Below, one piece after another: positions 20,575-32,347 of a DNA stretch of 64,000 bases (positions are counted from its first letter, which is position 1; the number at the start of each line of letters is the position of its first letter). The DNA is taken from assembly GCA_030141605.1 (NCBI GenBank), contig JAQGDQ010000750.1, positions 1 through 64,000 on the forward strand, in the 5' to 3' direction. The notes below the pieces were generated by a model. The model searched no databases. It saw nothing but the letters and a program-made list of their open reading frames with translations, and was not told where the DNA came from. The translations under genes were made by a program, and so were the position numbers. Source of the DNA: Tubiluchus corallicola. Its lineage: Eukaryota; Priapulida; Priapulimorpha; Priapulimorphida; Tubiluchidae.

Positions 20575-20717
20575 ATGTTGGTGAAAAAAGCGAGGAACCG
20601 GACAGCTCTGCCGTGACCAACAGTGAGAAACCCAAGTACTTTAAGTACAAAGCCACGTTTGAGTTTACGGCTCGCAGTGATGACGAACTGACAATCAAAC
20701 CCGGAGACCTCGTGCTG
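20575..20717 (+). CDS. ITSN1: intersectin exon J, SH3A N-terminal half
   Basis: Phase 1 in, phase 0 out: two bases plus 47 codons, acceptor TGCGGTTTTTCTAG, donor GTGCTG|GTAAGT. After a short linker the SH3A domain starts with KYKATFEFTARSDDELTIKP and GDLVL, containing the ALYDY-equivalent strand, the acidic RT loop and the GD turn. Completed by exon K more than 10 kb away. In vertebrates SH3A binds N-WASP, dynamin and Sos. Confidence 0.95.
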
Positions 20718-21809
20718 GTAAGTTTCACCAAGTTGATTTTAAAACGTGCTGATACAGATACGCTTACTTTTGGCTTATTTGGTTTCCATTCAGAATAATA
20801 TTTATAAGCGAGTCCTCGCGTAACACGGCGTAATGCGTTCCAGCAAAATACCCGTTGCTGACGTTTAAATGACGTTAAATAATTCAAGGTTAACCTAATC
20901 TAAAATTACAGCCTGAACGACTCTAGGTAGATTTGCAAAAGTTGTAGGAACCGGAATAAACTAGTTTGCAATACTGTAAATGAAAAGTCTAGGAGCAGAG
21001 TTGAACCCAATCACGGAAAGGGGGCTCAACCTCCAGGGTGCGCCATTCACTAACTCAAAAGCATATTTTTTAACGTATTTTGACAAGATACAGTAATTTA
21101 AAATTTTACTTAGTTAGGAACGTGTGTGCTACGAATGCTCTGATTATTTTTTCAAACTTCACGCAATGTTATCCCAATTTGTTTCAAACGACCGACCATG
21201 AAAATGGCTGCACCTAACGGTCATCGCGAGAGTTTAAATTTATACGGCGTTTATACAGGTTTTTCACAGCGTTACTGCCGATGCAAGCCCTGCATGCAAA
21301 AAGGCAAATGTAAGTGGTATAAAATTTCAAGACGAATTTAAAGCTTTATGTAAGTGGAGGATTTTCTTTTGCTTTAACGGCGCTAATACGTTCCAGCAAA
21401 ATACGACGTTAAGCGAAACGTCGTTAAACGCAACCAAGACTTCCGTAGAAAGTAATGTAAAAGAATTGTGATACGTTCCAGAGGCAAAAATCAATGCTAC
21501 TTAAATCATATAAATTAAAAACATTTTATTCAGATATCTGCTGATTCATTTCTTTCGTTTTGCTTGAAACCCGCCTATTTTTCTTACCGATATCTAGCTA
21601 GACTTGCTAGTTAGTGGTTGTCTTTCTTAACGCTGAAGCGTTTGTATGGGCACTTAGCTGTTAAACACAATGCGTAGTGAAAGCCAAGCCCTGCATGAAG
21701 CCCCCTTGAGACAATTTCATGCTGTACTAATTTGGTTGTTATAGCAACAGGTTGCAGACAAAGTTCCTTGCCATAATGTTTAAATTCCGTGTGCCTGGAG
21801 GCGTATAAG

Positions 21810-22572
21810 CAGGGTGCATAAGATTATGGATATGTATAAAATAAATAAAATAGCTTATTTTATGGATTTTTGAAATTTCATTTTATGGATATCAATAAAA
21901 TAAGAAATAGACTATATCTGGAACGAGATGCCCAGGGGGAAATCAATTGAAAAGTAAAAACAGGAGTGCTTGAAACGTGTTTTTAAAAACGCAGGACGCA
22001 GTTTTAATTTTATCGGTTTCGTATCACTTCAAATTTAATCAAATTTTACGAGACAATGCCTTGTAATTCATCACTTCAATTCAAATAATTCATCTATTTG
22101 GTACGAATGTAGAATGCCCTCTAGGCTGAAGTTTCCGATCCAATGCCTGTATTCAGTTTTGATTGCCTATTGCTTTGCACCTTCTTTTTCTTCCTTTACG
22201 AAATGTACACAAAACAGACACTCTACAGAGAGTACGTCTCTGGTGGCTGGGTCTCAGTTATTTTCAGACCGAACTCCAGCTCATGCTTTGGTTGAAACTT
22301 CGCCATCTTGATAACAAAAAGACAATGAGAAAAAACAATGTAAAATAGCAAATCCGGAAATGCGCTTTTGTTGGTTTGTTTTCTTTCTCTTTCTCTCCTT
22401 CTAACGTTCGTTTTCAGTGTTGCCAATGCTTACACAACTCGTTACTTTGTACAAAAAATCAGAAAAAAAATACTTTTTTATTTTATGCATTTCTTATTTT
22501 ATGGATTTTTCAAATTTTATTTTATGGATTTTTGGTCTTATTTTATGGATATCCGTAATCTTATGCAGCCTG
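21810..22572. mobile_element. CAGGSTGCATAAG MITE, copy 1
   Basis: Left end CAGGGTGCATAAGATTATGG, right end AATCTTATGCAGCCTG. Flanks CGTATAAG (21802-21809) and AGTATAAG (22573-22580) match at 7 of 8 bases, fitting an 8-bp hAT-type duplication. TTTTATGGAT is repeated near both ends. No transposase. Confidence 0.8.
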
Positions 22573-22754
22573 AGTATAAGTCATAGAAATCCTCAGATAG
22601 ATGTCATTTGGTACAAACAGTCGTGAAACAGAAACATTATCATTGAACTTTTGAGTTACCAATGCGTGTTTCGAACAGAATAATGCAATACGTACCATTT
22701 TAATACTTCATATCAGGTAAAAAATTTGTTGATAAAATAAAAAAATGGCAAAGT

Positions 22755-23110
22755 ATGAAGTCCTTTGAGTTGTGATTGAAGTACAATGGCAATGGTTTGC
22801 TGGAGGATCTTCTAACCCTGAGTCCAGTTCACCTTTGGCAATGGGTCGATTAGTTATATGTACTTGAGGAACTAATGCTGTATTATTGCGCATGAAATAG
22901 TAGATTTTGTTAGTGAACTATCACCTTGAGTAAGAAAGTGTTAGTAATAAAAGGAATTGGGTTTAGACTTAAATTTAGAAAAGATTCATTTTTAAGGACA
23001 TAGTCCATGTAAGAATTCATACAATATAAAATTTTAAAAAGCTTCTGCCATAAGACAATAAAATATGGAAAAGTGCTATAGATGCCAAAACATTAAAAAT
23101 GGTTTGTTAG
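22755..23110. repeat. dispersed 350-bp repeat, copy 1
   Basis: It aligns almost without gaps with 28271-28630 (TTGAAGTACAATGGCAATGG, TCTAACCCTGAGTCCAGTTC, TAATGCTGTATTATTGCGCA). No coding signal; family unknown. Confidence 0.85.
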
Positions 23111-23235
23111 CAAAATAAAAGATCGTCATTAAAACGAAACGTGCGTCGTTAAGTGGGAAAAAGGTGTCAACGTTCAGCGTCGTTAAAACGAAACGTTACT
23201 AAACGGGGTGTCGTTAAGTGAGCACTTACTGTATG

Positions 23236-24063
23236 CTACATCCTGTACAATGTAGGGCAGCAGTGTAATGTGATAACATCCAAGTTTAAGCAAATGGCCA
23301 GTAATTGTAATTGTAATTTATTATCACTTCAGCATGTATTTTTACATTACAATTTGCATTATTATCTTTAACTATTATGCCCTATAACTAGAAAATGAAA
23401 TTTTAGTTACAATAATTGTAACAGAACTACATTAGTATACTATAGCATGATATAGTTAGGGAAAAAATTTCAACTATAATTACAAAAATTTAACAGAAGT
23501 ATATTAACATAGTTACTAAACTACATAATAGTTTGTCAACAAGAAATAGATGCTGCATGGTGGTCAAGAAGCAAAGCTTGTAAGACGACCATGAAAAGTG
23601 AAAAAACGACTTAGTTTACAAGAGAGAGAGAGAATTATAGAAAAACAGGGAGTAGTTAAGATAAAATAATAGACAAAGATAGAGAAAAAGAGAAAAGAAA
23701 TGAATTAGAAAGAAGTTCAGTAAAGGTGAAGAGCTACGTAGAAAAATGAACACGTAAATATAGGTCCAGGAATGTAGAATTCCAATGACAAATTTGCTAA
23801 CGATATACACTTTACTTTGCAATCATTCTCTTGAAGCAGGTGGTTGTACTTAATATGGAAACAATTTTCTGCTGTTGAGTTTGGCAAGCAACCGCCGCGA
23901 AAACTGGTTTATTTAATTAGTAACATCTAAAAGAGGATTAAAATATATCTTTTCCAGTGCCATAATCTCCATCTGAGTGAGTCGTTTCGGCCGAAACGAG
24001 TTTTTTCATCTTCGTAGATGGTGTCAGCTCTGTTGACCTCGAATGCTTTACTAACATCATGGT
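23236..24063. other. AT-rich intron sequence, nothing recognised
   Basis: No exon or repeat copy found. There are purine-rich patches near 23620-23700. Confidence 0.45.
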
Positions 24064-24570
24064 CAGGCTGCATAAGATTATGGATATCCATAAAATAAGA
24101 CCAAAAATCCATAAAATAAAATTTGAAAAATCCATAAAATAAGAAATGCATAAAATAAAAAAATATTTTTTGTGATTCTTTGTACAAAATAAGGCAATCA
24201 AAACTGAATACAGGCATTGGATCGGAAACTTTATGCCTAGAGGGCATTCTACATTCGTACCAAATAGATGAATTATTTGAACTGAAGTGATGAATTACAA
24301 GGCATTGTCTCGTAAAATTTGATTAAATTTGAAGTGATATGAAATCGATAAAATTAAAACGAAACCCATCAAATTAAAACTGCGTCCTGCGTGTTTAAAA
24401 ACACGTTTCAAGCCTCCTGTTTTTACTTTTTAATTGATTTCCCCCTGGGCATCTCGTTCCAGATATAGTCTATTTCTTATTTTATTGATATCCATAAAAT
24501 AAAATTTCAAAAATCCATAAAATAAGCTATTTTATTTATTCTATACATATCCATAATCTTATGCTCCCTG
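24064..24570. mobile_element. CAGGSTGCATAAG MITE, copy 2 (opposite orientation)
   Basis: Ends CAGGCTGCATAAGATTATGG and CATAATCTTATGCTCCCTG. The interior matches copy 1 inverted (TTTATGCCTAGAGGGCATTC, CTGGGCATCTCGTTCCAGAT). No clear target duplication. Confidence 0.75.
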
Positions 24571-24719
24571 AATTTTTCATTGTACAAAATTAAGTGTAGT
24601 TTGTTTATGCCTCTGTCCTTACCTTTTTACTAAGTAATGCAGAACAGCACCCATTTTACAAATTGAGTAGCTTCATTTTCGTTCCATTCGTAGTATAGTG
24701 CTATGGTGCTGTTGTGATT

Positions 24720-25268
24720 ATTATTATTTTTGTTGTTGTTGGCATGCTTTTGTCTCGGAAGACAATGGAGTGTGCGCCAAGAGGGTCAGTTATTGATCAC
24801 ATTGATGGAGCTGCAGCATCGACTGTGGCTGAGCAGTCCGATCCTTGAACGTCTCCAGGGCACACGCCTGGGCAAGGTATGGAGATCCTGAGTTGCCCAG
24901 ACAACAGGAACCTCCTTTCTTTCTCCCTGGTGTAGTCCAAAAGTAAGCATTTGGCACCAGGTTGGCTGCAGGAACTGCCAAAGTCAGTGAGCATGCTGCA
25001 CTGGTCTGCCTTCGGGGCTCCACTCCTGATTTGGAAGGTTTACTTCTCTACACATGGCCGTTGTGTCACTTGACCTCCTCCGCCCTCTAGCTGTTGGCTG
25101 CTTGTGCAGCTCCTCCGCCTAGTGTCGAGATACAGTGTGGGCATCCCGCAAGCCTACAGAACCTGGTATTCCTGGGCGGTCACCCATTCAAGTACTAACC
25201 AGGCTCTACGTTGCTTAACTTCGGTGATCAGACGAGAACCGGTGTTTTTAACGTGATTTGACCGTAGA
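24720..25268 (-). mobile_element. SINE with 5S rRNA-derived head (SINE3 type)
   Basis: Read on the - strand it begins with a nearly complete 5S rRNA-like sequence (25268 down to 25152), containing CTCGTCTGATCACCGAAGTT, TAAGCAACGTAGAGCCTGG and GTGACCGCCCAGGAATACC. A body of about 400 bp follows, ending in a tail of AACAACAACAAAAATAATAA near 24720-24745. A 5S head plus body plus simple tail defines SINE3. The body is not one I can name. Confidence 0.85.
25152..25268 (-). other. 5S rRNA-like sequence (SINE promoter head)
   Basis: 117 bp, matching eukaryotic 5S rRNA over its full length, from TCTACGG at the 5' end to ACCAGGTTCTGTAGGC at the 3' end. It has substitutions in the middle (CACCGGTTCTCG for the usual GCCCGATCTCG). 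It is directly joined to SINE body sequence, so it is unlikely to be a functional 5S gene. Confidence 0.85.
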
Positions 25269-25552
25269 TTATTATCATTATCGTATATATTAATTCTACT
25301 GGTACGGTCTTAATATATAAAATTCGAGGCTACAGCTCCAACGACGCCACCATTTGCGGCGATCTATACATCAAAAGAAAGGTCTCCATCTAGTGTCGTG
25401 CCGTTGGGGGTTAATTTTTCGAATCGAAAGAATTAACTAAACTTTCAAGAGGAAAATTAGGAGCATCGCTAAATTCTCCCAAGACTAACCACGAGAATCT
25501 GTACTGTGACATCACAAAATCGTTTAAAACATTTTCGACGGTTTTAATTAAA

Positions 25553-25558
25553 TTTATT
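25553..25558 (-). terminator. poly(A) signal of the nested gene
   Basis: AATAAA on the - strand, about 250 bases beyond the stop codon of the nested LRR gene. Confidence 0.6.
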
Positions 25559-25805
25559 TCCAACATTAAAGCATACAAATTCTGTAATATAAAGATTTAA
25601 ATTTCGTAAACACAAGTAGTAATTCAATACAATTCGATTACTAGAAAATGTTATGGACTTTACACGACTGAACAAAATGAATTTGTAAAATAAACAACAG
25701 CGGGTAAAATTAATGGTTTTTGTAAGAAAATGAACAATTTTTCCTAAAAATAAGACAACAAATAGAAAGGGTCTCCAAAATTAAAAGAAAAATTTTAGCC
25801 TAATC

Positions 25806-25954
25806 TTAGCATAAGTCAAGCATTTTACATGCTATGCTAGTGAATTCATATCCAATAACACGCTTAGGATTCCGGAAACCACATTGCAAGCTTATGGATT
25901 TCCACTCGTCCTCCAGAGACCAGAGTAGATGCTTGTCGCAGACCAACCGCGAAC
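25806..25954 (-). CDS. nested LRR gene, exon 2 (C-terminal cysteine cap)
   Basis: Acceptor TTTTATTTTCTAG ends at 25955. The exon continues phase 1 from exon 1 and runs 49 more codons to TAA at 25806. It encodes SRLVCDKHLLWSLEDEW, then SLQCGF and SIACKMLDLC. The spacing of Cys and Trp (C-x-x-x-L-L-W, C, C) resembles an LRR C-terminal cap. The phase match plus this domain logic is the reason for joining it to exon 1 rather than using the unspliced frame, which would end 18 codons past the donor. Confidence 0.75.
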
Positions 25955-27016
25955 CTAGAAAATAAAATCCTCGTTAGCCATAGGCGTACGGTTAAGGGAG
26001 GTGATTGCCTTCCCACAGCTGCAATTGGGAGTTCTTTGTGTGACGAATTGTCTACAAATTTTAATAATTATAACGCTATGATAATGCCTGCTATCAGTTT
26101 TAGCTCACTAAACCTCATAAGTCCATTATTCGCTTGCTAAGCACGCACTCCTCAATGTGCTGGCAAAGTTATAGACATGTTTGCAAGAGGAAAGCGTAAT
26201 CTGGGTCACCATTATTTCTTTTGAATTTGTCAAACGTTGGAAAAACTATTGTGAAAGTATTTGCATGTTTGTTCATGTTCAGTGAAAATGCAAATCTTTG
26301 ACTTGTGTCTTGTTAGACTAGTGATTTCTTCATAAAGGATATTTATTATAATTTGGTGTTCTTGCATTTATTTATTGTTACTTTTGCAATTGCTATATGG
26401 TGTGACTTCAGGAGCTGATCGTCTCCCCCTGCTCAAATTAGAGCAACTTGGAAAATTTTCAGAGCAAATTTATTGTACCGCCACCTTGTGAAACTTCCTT
26501 CCGTATGCCTATGTTGCTAGCATTTCTGTAATGAGTAATTTTAATAAAACATTCTGCCACATGAAACATTTTGAAAGCTTGTTAAGAACAAATCTGGCAG
26601 AATTTGGTTTTAGTAATTTCTTTGATTTTTTGCTTAGTCACTTCCTGTTAGCTGGAGGTTTGTTGTTCACCCACTGAATTAAACAGTAAAATACATGCAT
26701 AAATTTACAGATATTTATTAGTTTTAGATTTACCCTGAGTAAATAAAGCAAAAAATACAATCTGCAAATAACAAAACTTCCTGGTAATACAAGTTATAGC
26801 AGCACGCCGGGAAGGGGAGCTAGCTGTTTCAAACCTCCCCCGCACGAATTCTGACTAAACAAACCCGAGGCCCTTAACGACTGTTTACCAACCTGATAAC
26901 AGTTTCTTTTTTATGATTTTTAAAGGCAAGTATCTTTTTAAAAAGGAGATTTTTCAATGTTTACTAAAGATTTTTTCCACATTTTGTCACTTCTGCTTGC
27001 CAAAGATGAAACTTAC
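25955..27016 (-). other. intron of the nested gene
   Basis: GT (27016) to AG (25955) on the - strand. AT-rich with no other gene or repeat recognised. Confidence 0.65.
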
Positions 27017-27674
27017 CTTTAACTGTTATACTAACTTGAGAAGTGGAGCGACTTGGGTGTAGCAGAGGTTTCTCGATGCTCTTTACATCCGTTACATACA
27101 AGTTAGAGAAGTTTGGATGTTGAGTCAAATCCAAGGCAGGAATCTTCAAATCTTGACTGCCAAAGGCAATACTTATTATTCGTAGAGCAGTTACTTTAGC
27201 AAAAGCTTGTGGGTGTATGTGCAAGAGCTCTTTATTAAAAGTGAATGAAAGATGTCCAACGGTACCTACAATAGCATTAGCAGGCAAGGTAGTGAATTTA
27301 CCTAAGTTTATAGACAATCCACGCACTGATTTGCCGGTAAAATTCATTTTGAAAGGATCTCCACCTGCGGATTCGCTGGTTGCGAAGCGTTCGATTTTCA
27401 GGTACTCTGTAGGCTGAGGAAGCTTATCAGCTATATTCTGAATATCCTCGGGTTTCAAGCAATAACCTTCATATGGTGTTCCCGGGTAGCACTTTGGTTC
27501 TTGATAGTTTGGTCTGCAGACTATAGTACAATTGTCTCCATTGTAATAGAGTGTGATATGAAAGCACAAATGATGGTCAATCTTTTCACAAAAGGCTGAA
27601 AACCCTGGCTGAATGCACATCACAACAATAATAAATGCACCACAAAGGATTATAGAAACTTCAGGTGCCTTCAT
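27017..27674 (-). CDS. nested secreted cysteine/LRR protein, exon 1
   Basis: The start Met at 27674 begins a signal peptide with hydrophobic core IILCGAFIIVVMC and a likely cleavage after FSA (residue 27). Residues 29-72 hold six Cys (29, 37, 49, 53, 62, 72) in a small disulfide-type module. Residues about 95-205 form degenerate leucine-rich repeats (LSINLGKFTTLPANAI, LSFTFNKELLHIHPQAF, LRIISIAFGSQDLKI, FSNLYVTDVKSI). Donor AAAG|GTAAGT at 27017/27016, phase 1. With exon 2 the protein has 268 residues and no membrane anchor, so it is likely secreted. It lies antisense inside the intron that splits SH3A of intersectin. The ligand and exact family are unknown; invertebrate secreted LRR proteins of this size exist, but I cannot assign one. 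No clear TATA box is seen upstream. Confidence 0.8.
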
Positions 27675-28268
27675 CTTAGTGCAAACAAGTCAACAAATTA
27701 AGTTAGTACGCTTGACTGTCTTCGAAACGGATATTGAAGGTAGGAGACACAAGTTTCAACTGAGCAAAAATTAGAATGTTTATGATGAATGTCAGACAAT
27801 GCTGTACCGTAACTATGACAACATGACGTAATAATGTCTCTGCCCAACTGGAAAAGCTAAGTCAAAACTATGCTATAGTTGCAAATGTTCAGGTTTACTT
27901 TCTTAAAATAAGATTCAATCATTTTTATTAGCGGCAATGATTGCTATTGAGTTTCTTTAAAAATTGAATGTTTAGGATCCAGATTTTAGTGTCGGGATCA
28001 TAATGACCCCGATCTCAAACACCCCTGTTAGTCTTCTCTCCTCGCCTCTATCATATTTCTTTTCCATTTTTCTTCCTCTCCCCCTGTTTCAATCACTCTC
28101 TCTTTCAATCTCTCTATCTCTTCTGTCACTATAGCTCTTCCTCTGTATGTTCTATTTCTCTCTCTTCTCCCCTCTCTGTTTCTTTCCATATTCCTCTTCT
28201 TCTCTGTCTGTCCTTCGCTTCCTCTCTTTCTCTCTCCCTCCCTCCGTCACTTTCGAGATTTTTTCTGC
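27675..28268. other. upstream region of the nested gene; pyrimidine-rich tract
   Basis: 27675-27900 should hold the nested gene's promoter, but I see no clear core element. About 28030-28260 is a degenerate (CT)-rich tract (TCTCTCTTTCAATCTCTC). Confidence 0.5.
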
Positions 28269-28270
28269 CA

Positions 28271-28630
28271 ATGAAGTCCTTTGAGTTATGATTGAAGTAC
28301 AATGGCAATGGTTTGCTGTAGGATCTTCTAACCCTGAGTCCAGTTCACCTTTGGCAAAGGGTCGATTACTTATATGTACTTGAGAGACTAATGCTGTATT
28401 ATTGCGCACGAAATAGTAGCATTTTGTTAGTGAACTATCACCTTGAGTAAGAAAGAGTCATTAATAAAAGAAATTGAGTTTAGATTTAAATTTAGAATTT
28501 GTTCATTTTTAAAGACATAGTCCATGTAAGAATTCATACAATATAAAATTTTAAAAAGCTACTGCCATAAGACAATAAAACATGGAAAAGTGCTATAGAT
28601 GCCAAAACATTAAAAATGGTTTTGTTAATA
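28271..28630. repeat. dispersed 350-bp repeat, copy 2
   Basis: Same orientation as 22755-23110 and nearly identical. Copy 1 has TGGAGGATC where this has TGTAGGATC. Confidence 0.85.
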
Positions 28631-28984
28631 GAGTGTATAGAAATTTTGTTGGACCTGATTAACTGTATTATATAAGGTGCTTGCTGCCACAATAAATGTT
28701 TTTCTGTATCGTTTCGTCGCATTTTTGGAAGGAGAAATTGCATTTGCATCTCGTGTGAAAAGCGCCATTGACATTTGTACATTGACTTCAATTGAACTAA
28801 TCCCGACAATAAAAATACTTCTGTTTCCATCTGATTGCCCGGGTTATTTTTTTTTGCACACCCAGCCGGGAATTTTATAATTTTTTTGTACTTTTATATA
28901 CTTTTTTGACGTAATCACAGAAAAGCTTATTTTTTAAATTTAAAACGTAAAACGCAGTAATTATTATAACATCGTTCTTTCGGG

Positions 28985-29390
28985 GAACGCAGAACGTATG
29001 TTTTCCACGGCTATCTCTTCATTTATGTCTTCCCTTCCCACAAGATCTTCACCGACTCTTCTTTTCAGGTGTCCATACCATCGCAATCTTGCGAGGCTTC
29101 CACTACTTTTACTGTTCCTCTGATATTATTATTTCTAATTTTATCTCTTCTTGTTATTCCCACCATCCGTCTCAACATCCTCATCTCCGCCACATCCATT
29201 TTCTTCTCTTCGGTCTTCTTTAGAGAAGCTGCTTCCAGCCCATAGATTAGAGCGGGTCTGACCACTTCTTTATGGACTTTCCCTTTAAGCCTCACCGTGA
29301 GCAATCTCCATGATCTATTACTGGAAAAAAAGGCATAGTCTGGGTGGGGGAGGTGTCCTGTCTTCAGTGGACACTCGGCCGGCAACACAA
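28985..29390 (-). pseudogene. LINE ORF2 C-terminal remnant
   Basis: The - strand reads HKEVVRPALIYGLEAASLKK, then EMRMLRRMVGITRRDKIRNN, and after a frame break KRRVGEDLVGRE. The order PALIYG...E...RMLR...G.TR.D..RN is typical of the region after the reverse transcriptase in RTE/L2/CR1-type LINEs. Frameshifted and truncated. Confidence 0.8.
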
Positions 29391-30366
29391 GAACACGTTT
29401 TTCTGTAGTTAGCTCTCGTGTGTTGAACTGGTAGTTTTCTAGTGACGAATATTGTTTCTAGATTAGCAATGTGGTCGCAAACACTTTGCGAAAGGAGGGA
29501 ACGGTGACACCCCTTCATCAAGAGTTGAAAATTTTGGTAAAATTTACTACAGTGCCAGTACTGGCACCAATTGAGAGAATTCAAATTTTGTTCTTAGAAA
29601 AGTTTGCCTTTCAGTTATTTTGTTACAGTTTTCCTTTAATAATTTCATTGAATTTTTTTTGTTTACGTTTATTATTTGTCTGTTTTGTTCTTTTAGGCTT
29701 TATTTTCCTAATAACTGGAATACAGTTTTTTTACATGAAGAAAATTTGGTTAAGCACTTTAGTTGTGCCATGTTGTTTGGCATAATTTTGAAAATTAGGA
29801 TTTGTGTTTTGTTTATTTGATTACTGTTTATTATTATTATTCATATAACTTTTCGCATAATTATTCACATAACTCATTATTATTCACGTAACTAGTAATT
29901 TTTATTGTTCACATTAACTTCAGGCTAATTTAGGTATCTATTGCTAGCTTTTGTATTCAGTAGTCTCGATAGCTGGCGGTAGGTGTCAGCACTAGTTTGT
30001 TTGTACTCCATGGTCTTATTGCAATAATGTCTTTCAAGTTGTCCTCTTGGACTACTAGTTTGCTGGTTTTCACTTGTCAAATTTCAAATTGTTAAATCAA
30101 GCTAATGTCTCGAAGATGAAAATTTCTGTAGCAGTAAGTTTTAATTATTGTTTTTAGGCTTATTTTGTGTTGTTTATTTTTTATTTAAAAAAAATTCGGT
30201 AGAAATTTGTTTTTTGTTTTGTTTACATAACGATTATTGTTAGTTATTAGTGTTAGTTTATTATTGTTAGTTAACAGCTAAAAAACCAAAATAAGTCAAA
30301 GTAAAATTTCAACCTGCATTGCATCTGAAGCATTGCATTGCATTCGTAAGAAGCATTCGTTTTTGT
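29391..30366. other. AT-rich intron sequence, nothing recognised
   Basis: No repeat copy or exon identified. Confidence 0.45.
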
Positions 30367-30373
30367 TGCAATA

Positions 30374-30863
30374 CAGGGATGAGAATTTTCCCCGGATACG
30401 CGGAATTCCGAGCTTTTGGAAGACCAGTAGTGCCATTTTTGTAAATCGCGTAAATTCGTTGAGAAAATGTTTACGGACCCAGTACATTATTTCACAAGCT
30501 GCCCGCTAGTTGGCAGGGGGTCACTTTGTTTACATCACGTACATCAGTGTAACCACGTGTATATCTCTATGTATAAAAATATAGAATCAATTGTGCGGAG
30601 TTATTTGAGTCAATTGCAGACAGTTTTTGTATACTTTTGCATAGGAGCGGCCAGTACTTAGGTTTGAGACAATTAGGTATCATGTATCCTTGATAGTTGG
30701 GTATTTTAAATTATGCATGAAACAAGGTAACTGATATTTTAAGTCCACTTAGAGGCTCTCTATGGTCACAAAATTGCAATTTGTTGCTGGCTCCAAGGGG
30801 GCTTTGCCCCTCAACTCCATTGGGGGTCCAAAACCCCGGCCAGTTTTGTTATTCTCATCCCTG
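30374..30863. mobile_element. CAGGGATGAGAA MITE, full copy 2
   Basis: Ends CAGGGATGAGAATTTTC and TTCTCATCCCTG. A 7-bp duplication TGCAATA lies at 30367-30373 and 30864-30870. Shorter than copy 1 by an internal deletion, but it carries a segment (about 30600-30680, ACAGTTTTTGTATACTTTTG) that is also in the fragment at 60201. Confidence 0.87.
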
Positions 30864-30980
30864 TGCAATACTTTCATTATAAATTAAAATGATTCACTGC
30901 GATCTGTTATGATTGAACTCAGTTTGCTGGTTTTTCTTCCCAGTTGTTCCGGATTGTTAATGTCCGTTTCTTCCTACCAG

Positions 30981-31147
30981 GTGCCCGCAACGCAGACACC
31001 GGAGCCCGGTTGGCTTGCCGGAGAAGTAGACGGCAAGACGGGATGGTTCCCGGAAGCCTACGCAGATAAGATCAATGAAGAGCCTCAAACTCCGGATACA
31101 ATCACGCGGGATTTTCTTTCCGCTGCTTCTCAGGAACCTAGTCTGGG
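30981..31147 (+). CDS. ITSN1: intersectin exon K, SH3A C-terminal half
   Basis: 55 codons plus two bases, phase 0 in, phase 2 out; acceptor TCTTCCTACCAG, donor CTGGG|GTGAGT. It encodes VPATQTPEPGWLAGEVDGKT, then GWFPEAYADKI. The W of GWLAG, the GWFP turn and the YADKI strand complete the SH3A ligand groove. Ser/Thr-rich linker follows. Confidence 0.94.
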
Positions 31148-31261
31148 GTGAGTTTAGTCTCTTTTCCATTTTTTTGTAAGTTCATATGCTTCCGTATGAC
31201 ACAGTCATAGAAAAGCTTATTTTTTTAATTCTTCTTTGTAAAGTTGTTGATGAAATGTGCG

Positions 31262-31900
31262 CTTGCAAACCAAAACTGTCCATAAGTCGGCATAGTTAAA
31301 ACTACGCTATGATGGTTCAAAGAAGAGTGCCCCAAAAATTTGTTCAAATGTCAGTTTTTTTGTTTTCTGTAAAAACAAATGCTAAATATATTGGAGTTTT
31401 ATATTTTAGCATCAAATTGTCAAGAAAATGTTCAAAAATGCTAAAAATTTAATTTTATAACTCCTTACCCACTTCTGACTAGAAACCAGTAATGCAATTG
31501 TAAAAAACTTGTATTTTCAAACTCATATACCTCGTGGAAGCAGCCATTTTGCTTCCTGGTTTTACTGTTGCCAAACGCAGATCTTTTTCAGGAAGAGCCA
31601 CCTACTGGATTTAAACATAACTTCAATGTGTTCTTGTAAAGTCCATAGCAACCAACTATTGTGCGGTTGCTAAGTGTTTTGTAGAAACACGACAAAAACA
31701 ATGGCTGTCTTTAGCAACGATTTTCTCAAGATTATGTTTTTAACTGCATAGCCTGCACCTCAACTTCAATGTGGATTATGTGAGCTTAGAAATAACATAG
31801 AGCGATGAACTTGGTATCAAAATGATCCTCATGAAATAGAGATTCAGGATATTTAAATAGCTTTATAGCCGACTTATGAACGATTTTGCTATGCAAACAC
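31262..31900. mobile_element. dispersed repeat (CCGTCCACAAGTCGGC family), copy 2
   Basis: It aligns with 13243-13910 in the same orientation over most of its length (GCATAGTTAAAACTACGCTA, CATAGCAACCAAC, CGACTTATGAACGATTTTGC). Confidence 0.72.
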
Positions 31901-32347
31901 ACAAATGTTGTTTATTTTAAATTTGAAATCTGTTAATGCATTTAAATAATTTCAAGATATTTTAGTATCATTTCAACTGTGATTATTTTCTTCAACCTCT
32001 GGACTGAAATGCACTGTCAATTTTTTCTCGCATTTTACCAGCACCACACCCGGGTTGAGATATTTTTCACAGTGTCTAGACAGTGAATCACACAACTATC
32101 ACTTGATTAGTTGCATTGCAATATGGTACCCTGACATTTTTTTATCAGTTTTTGTGTCGTGCCGTTGCATGTCTAGAGTATCCGATTTTCCATTTCAAAA
32201 TTAACCAAATTTCATTTCAAAGAATCGTCAGTTCGGTTTCAATTCCACTTCACAGTAATTAGAGGCCACATGGCCCTGTAACTAGTATTTATCATTAAAT
32301 TATGTGATGAACGATGGATTGTCATTAAAAAATAAATTTCATATGTA

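Larger units (their letters stand above)
20805..23232. mobile_element. composite region of old, nested DNA-transposon repeats
   Basis: Similar words occur at 20840-20880 (GCGTTCCAGCAAAATACCCG), 21390-21430 (ACGTTCCAGCAAAATACGAC) and inverted near 23130-23225 (CGTCGTTAAAACGAAACG). This suggests an ancient element with inverted or duplicated ends, into which a copy of the TTAA/GGGGCACC family (about 21000-21410) and the CAGGSTGCATAAG element have inserted. Borders are approximate. Confidence 0.4.

Noticed and set aside
25152-25268. A functional 5S rRNA gene
   Set aside because: It carries substitutions in the conserved core and is fused to a SINE body and tail.
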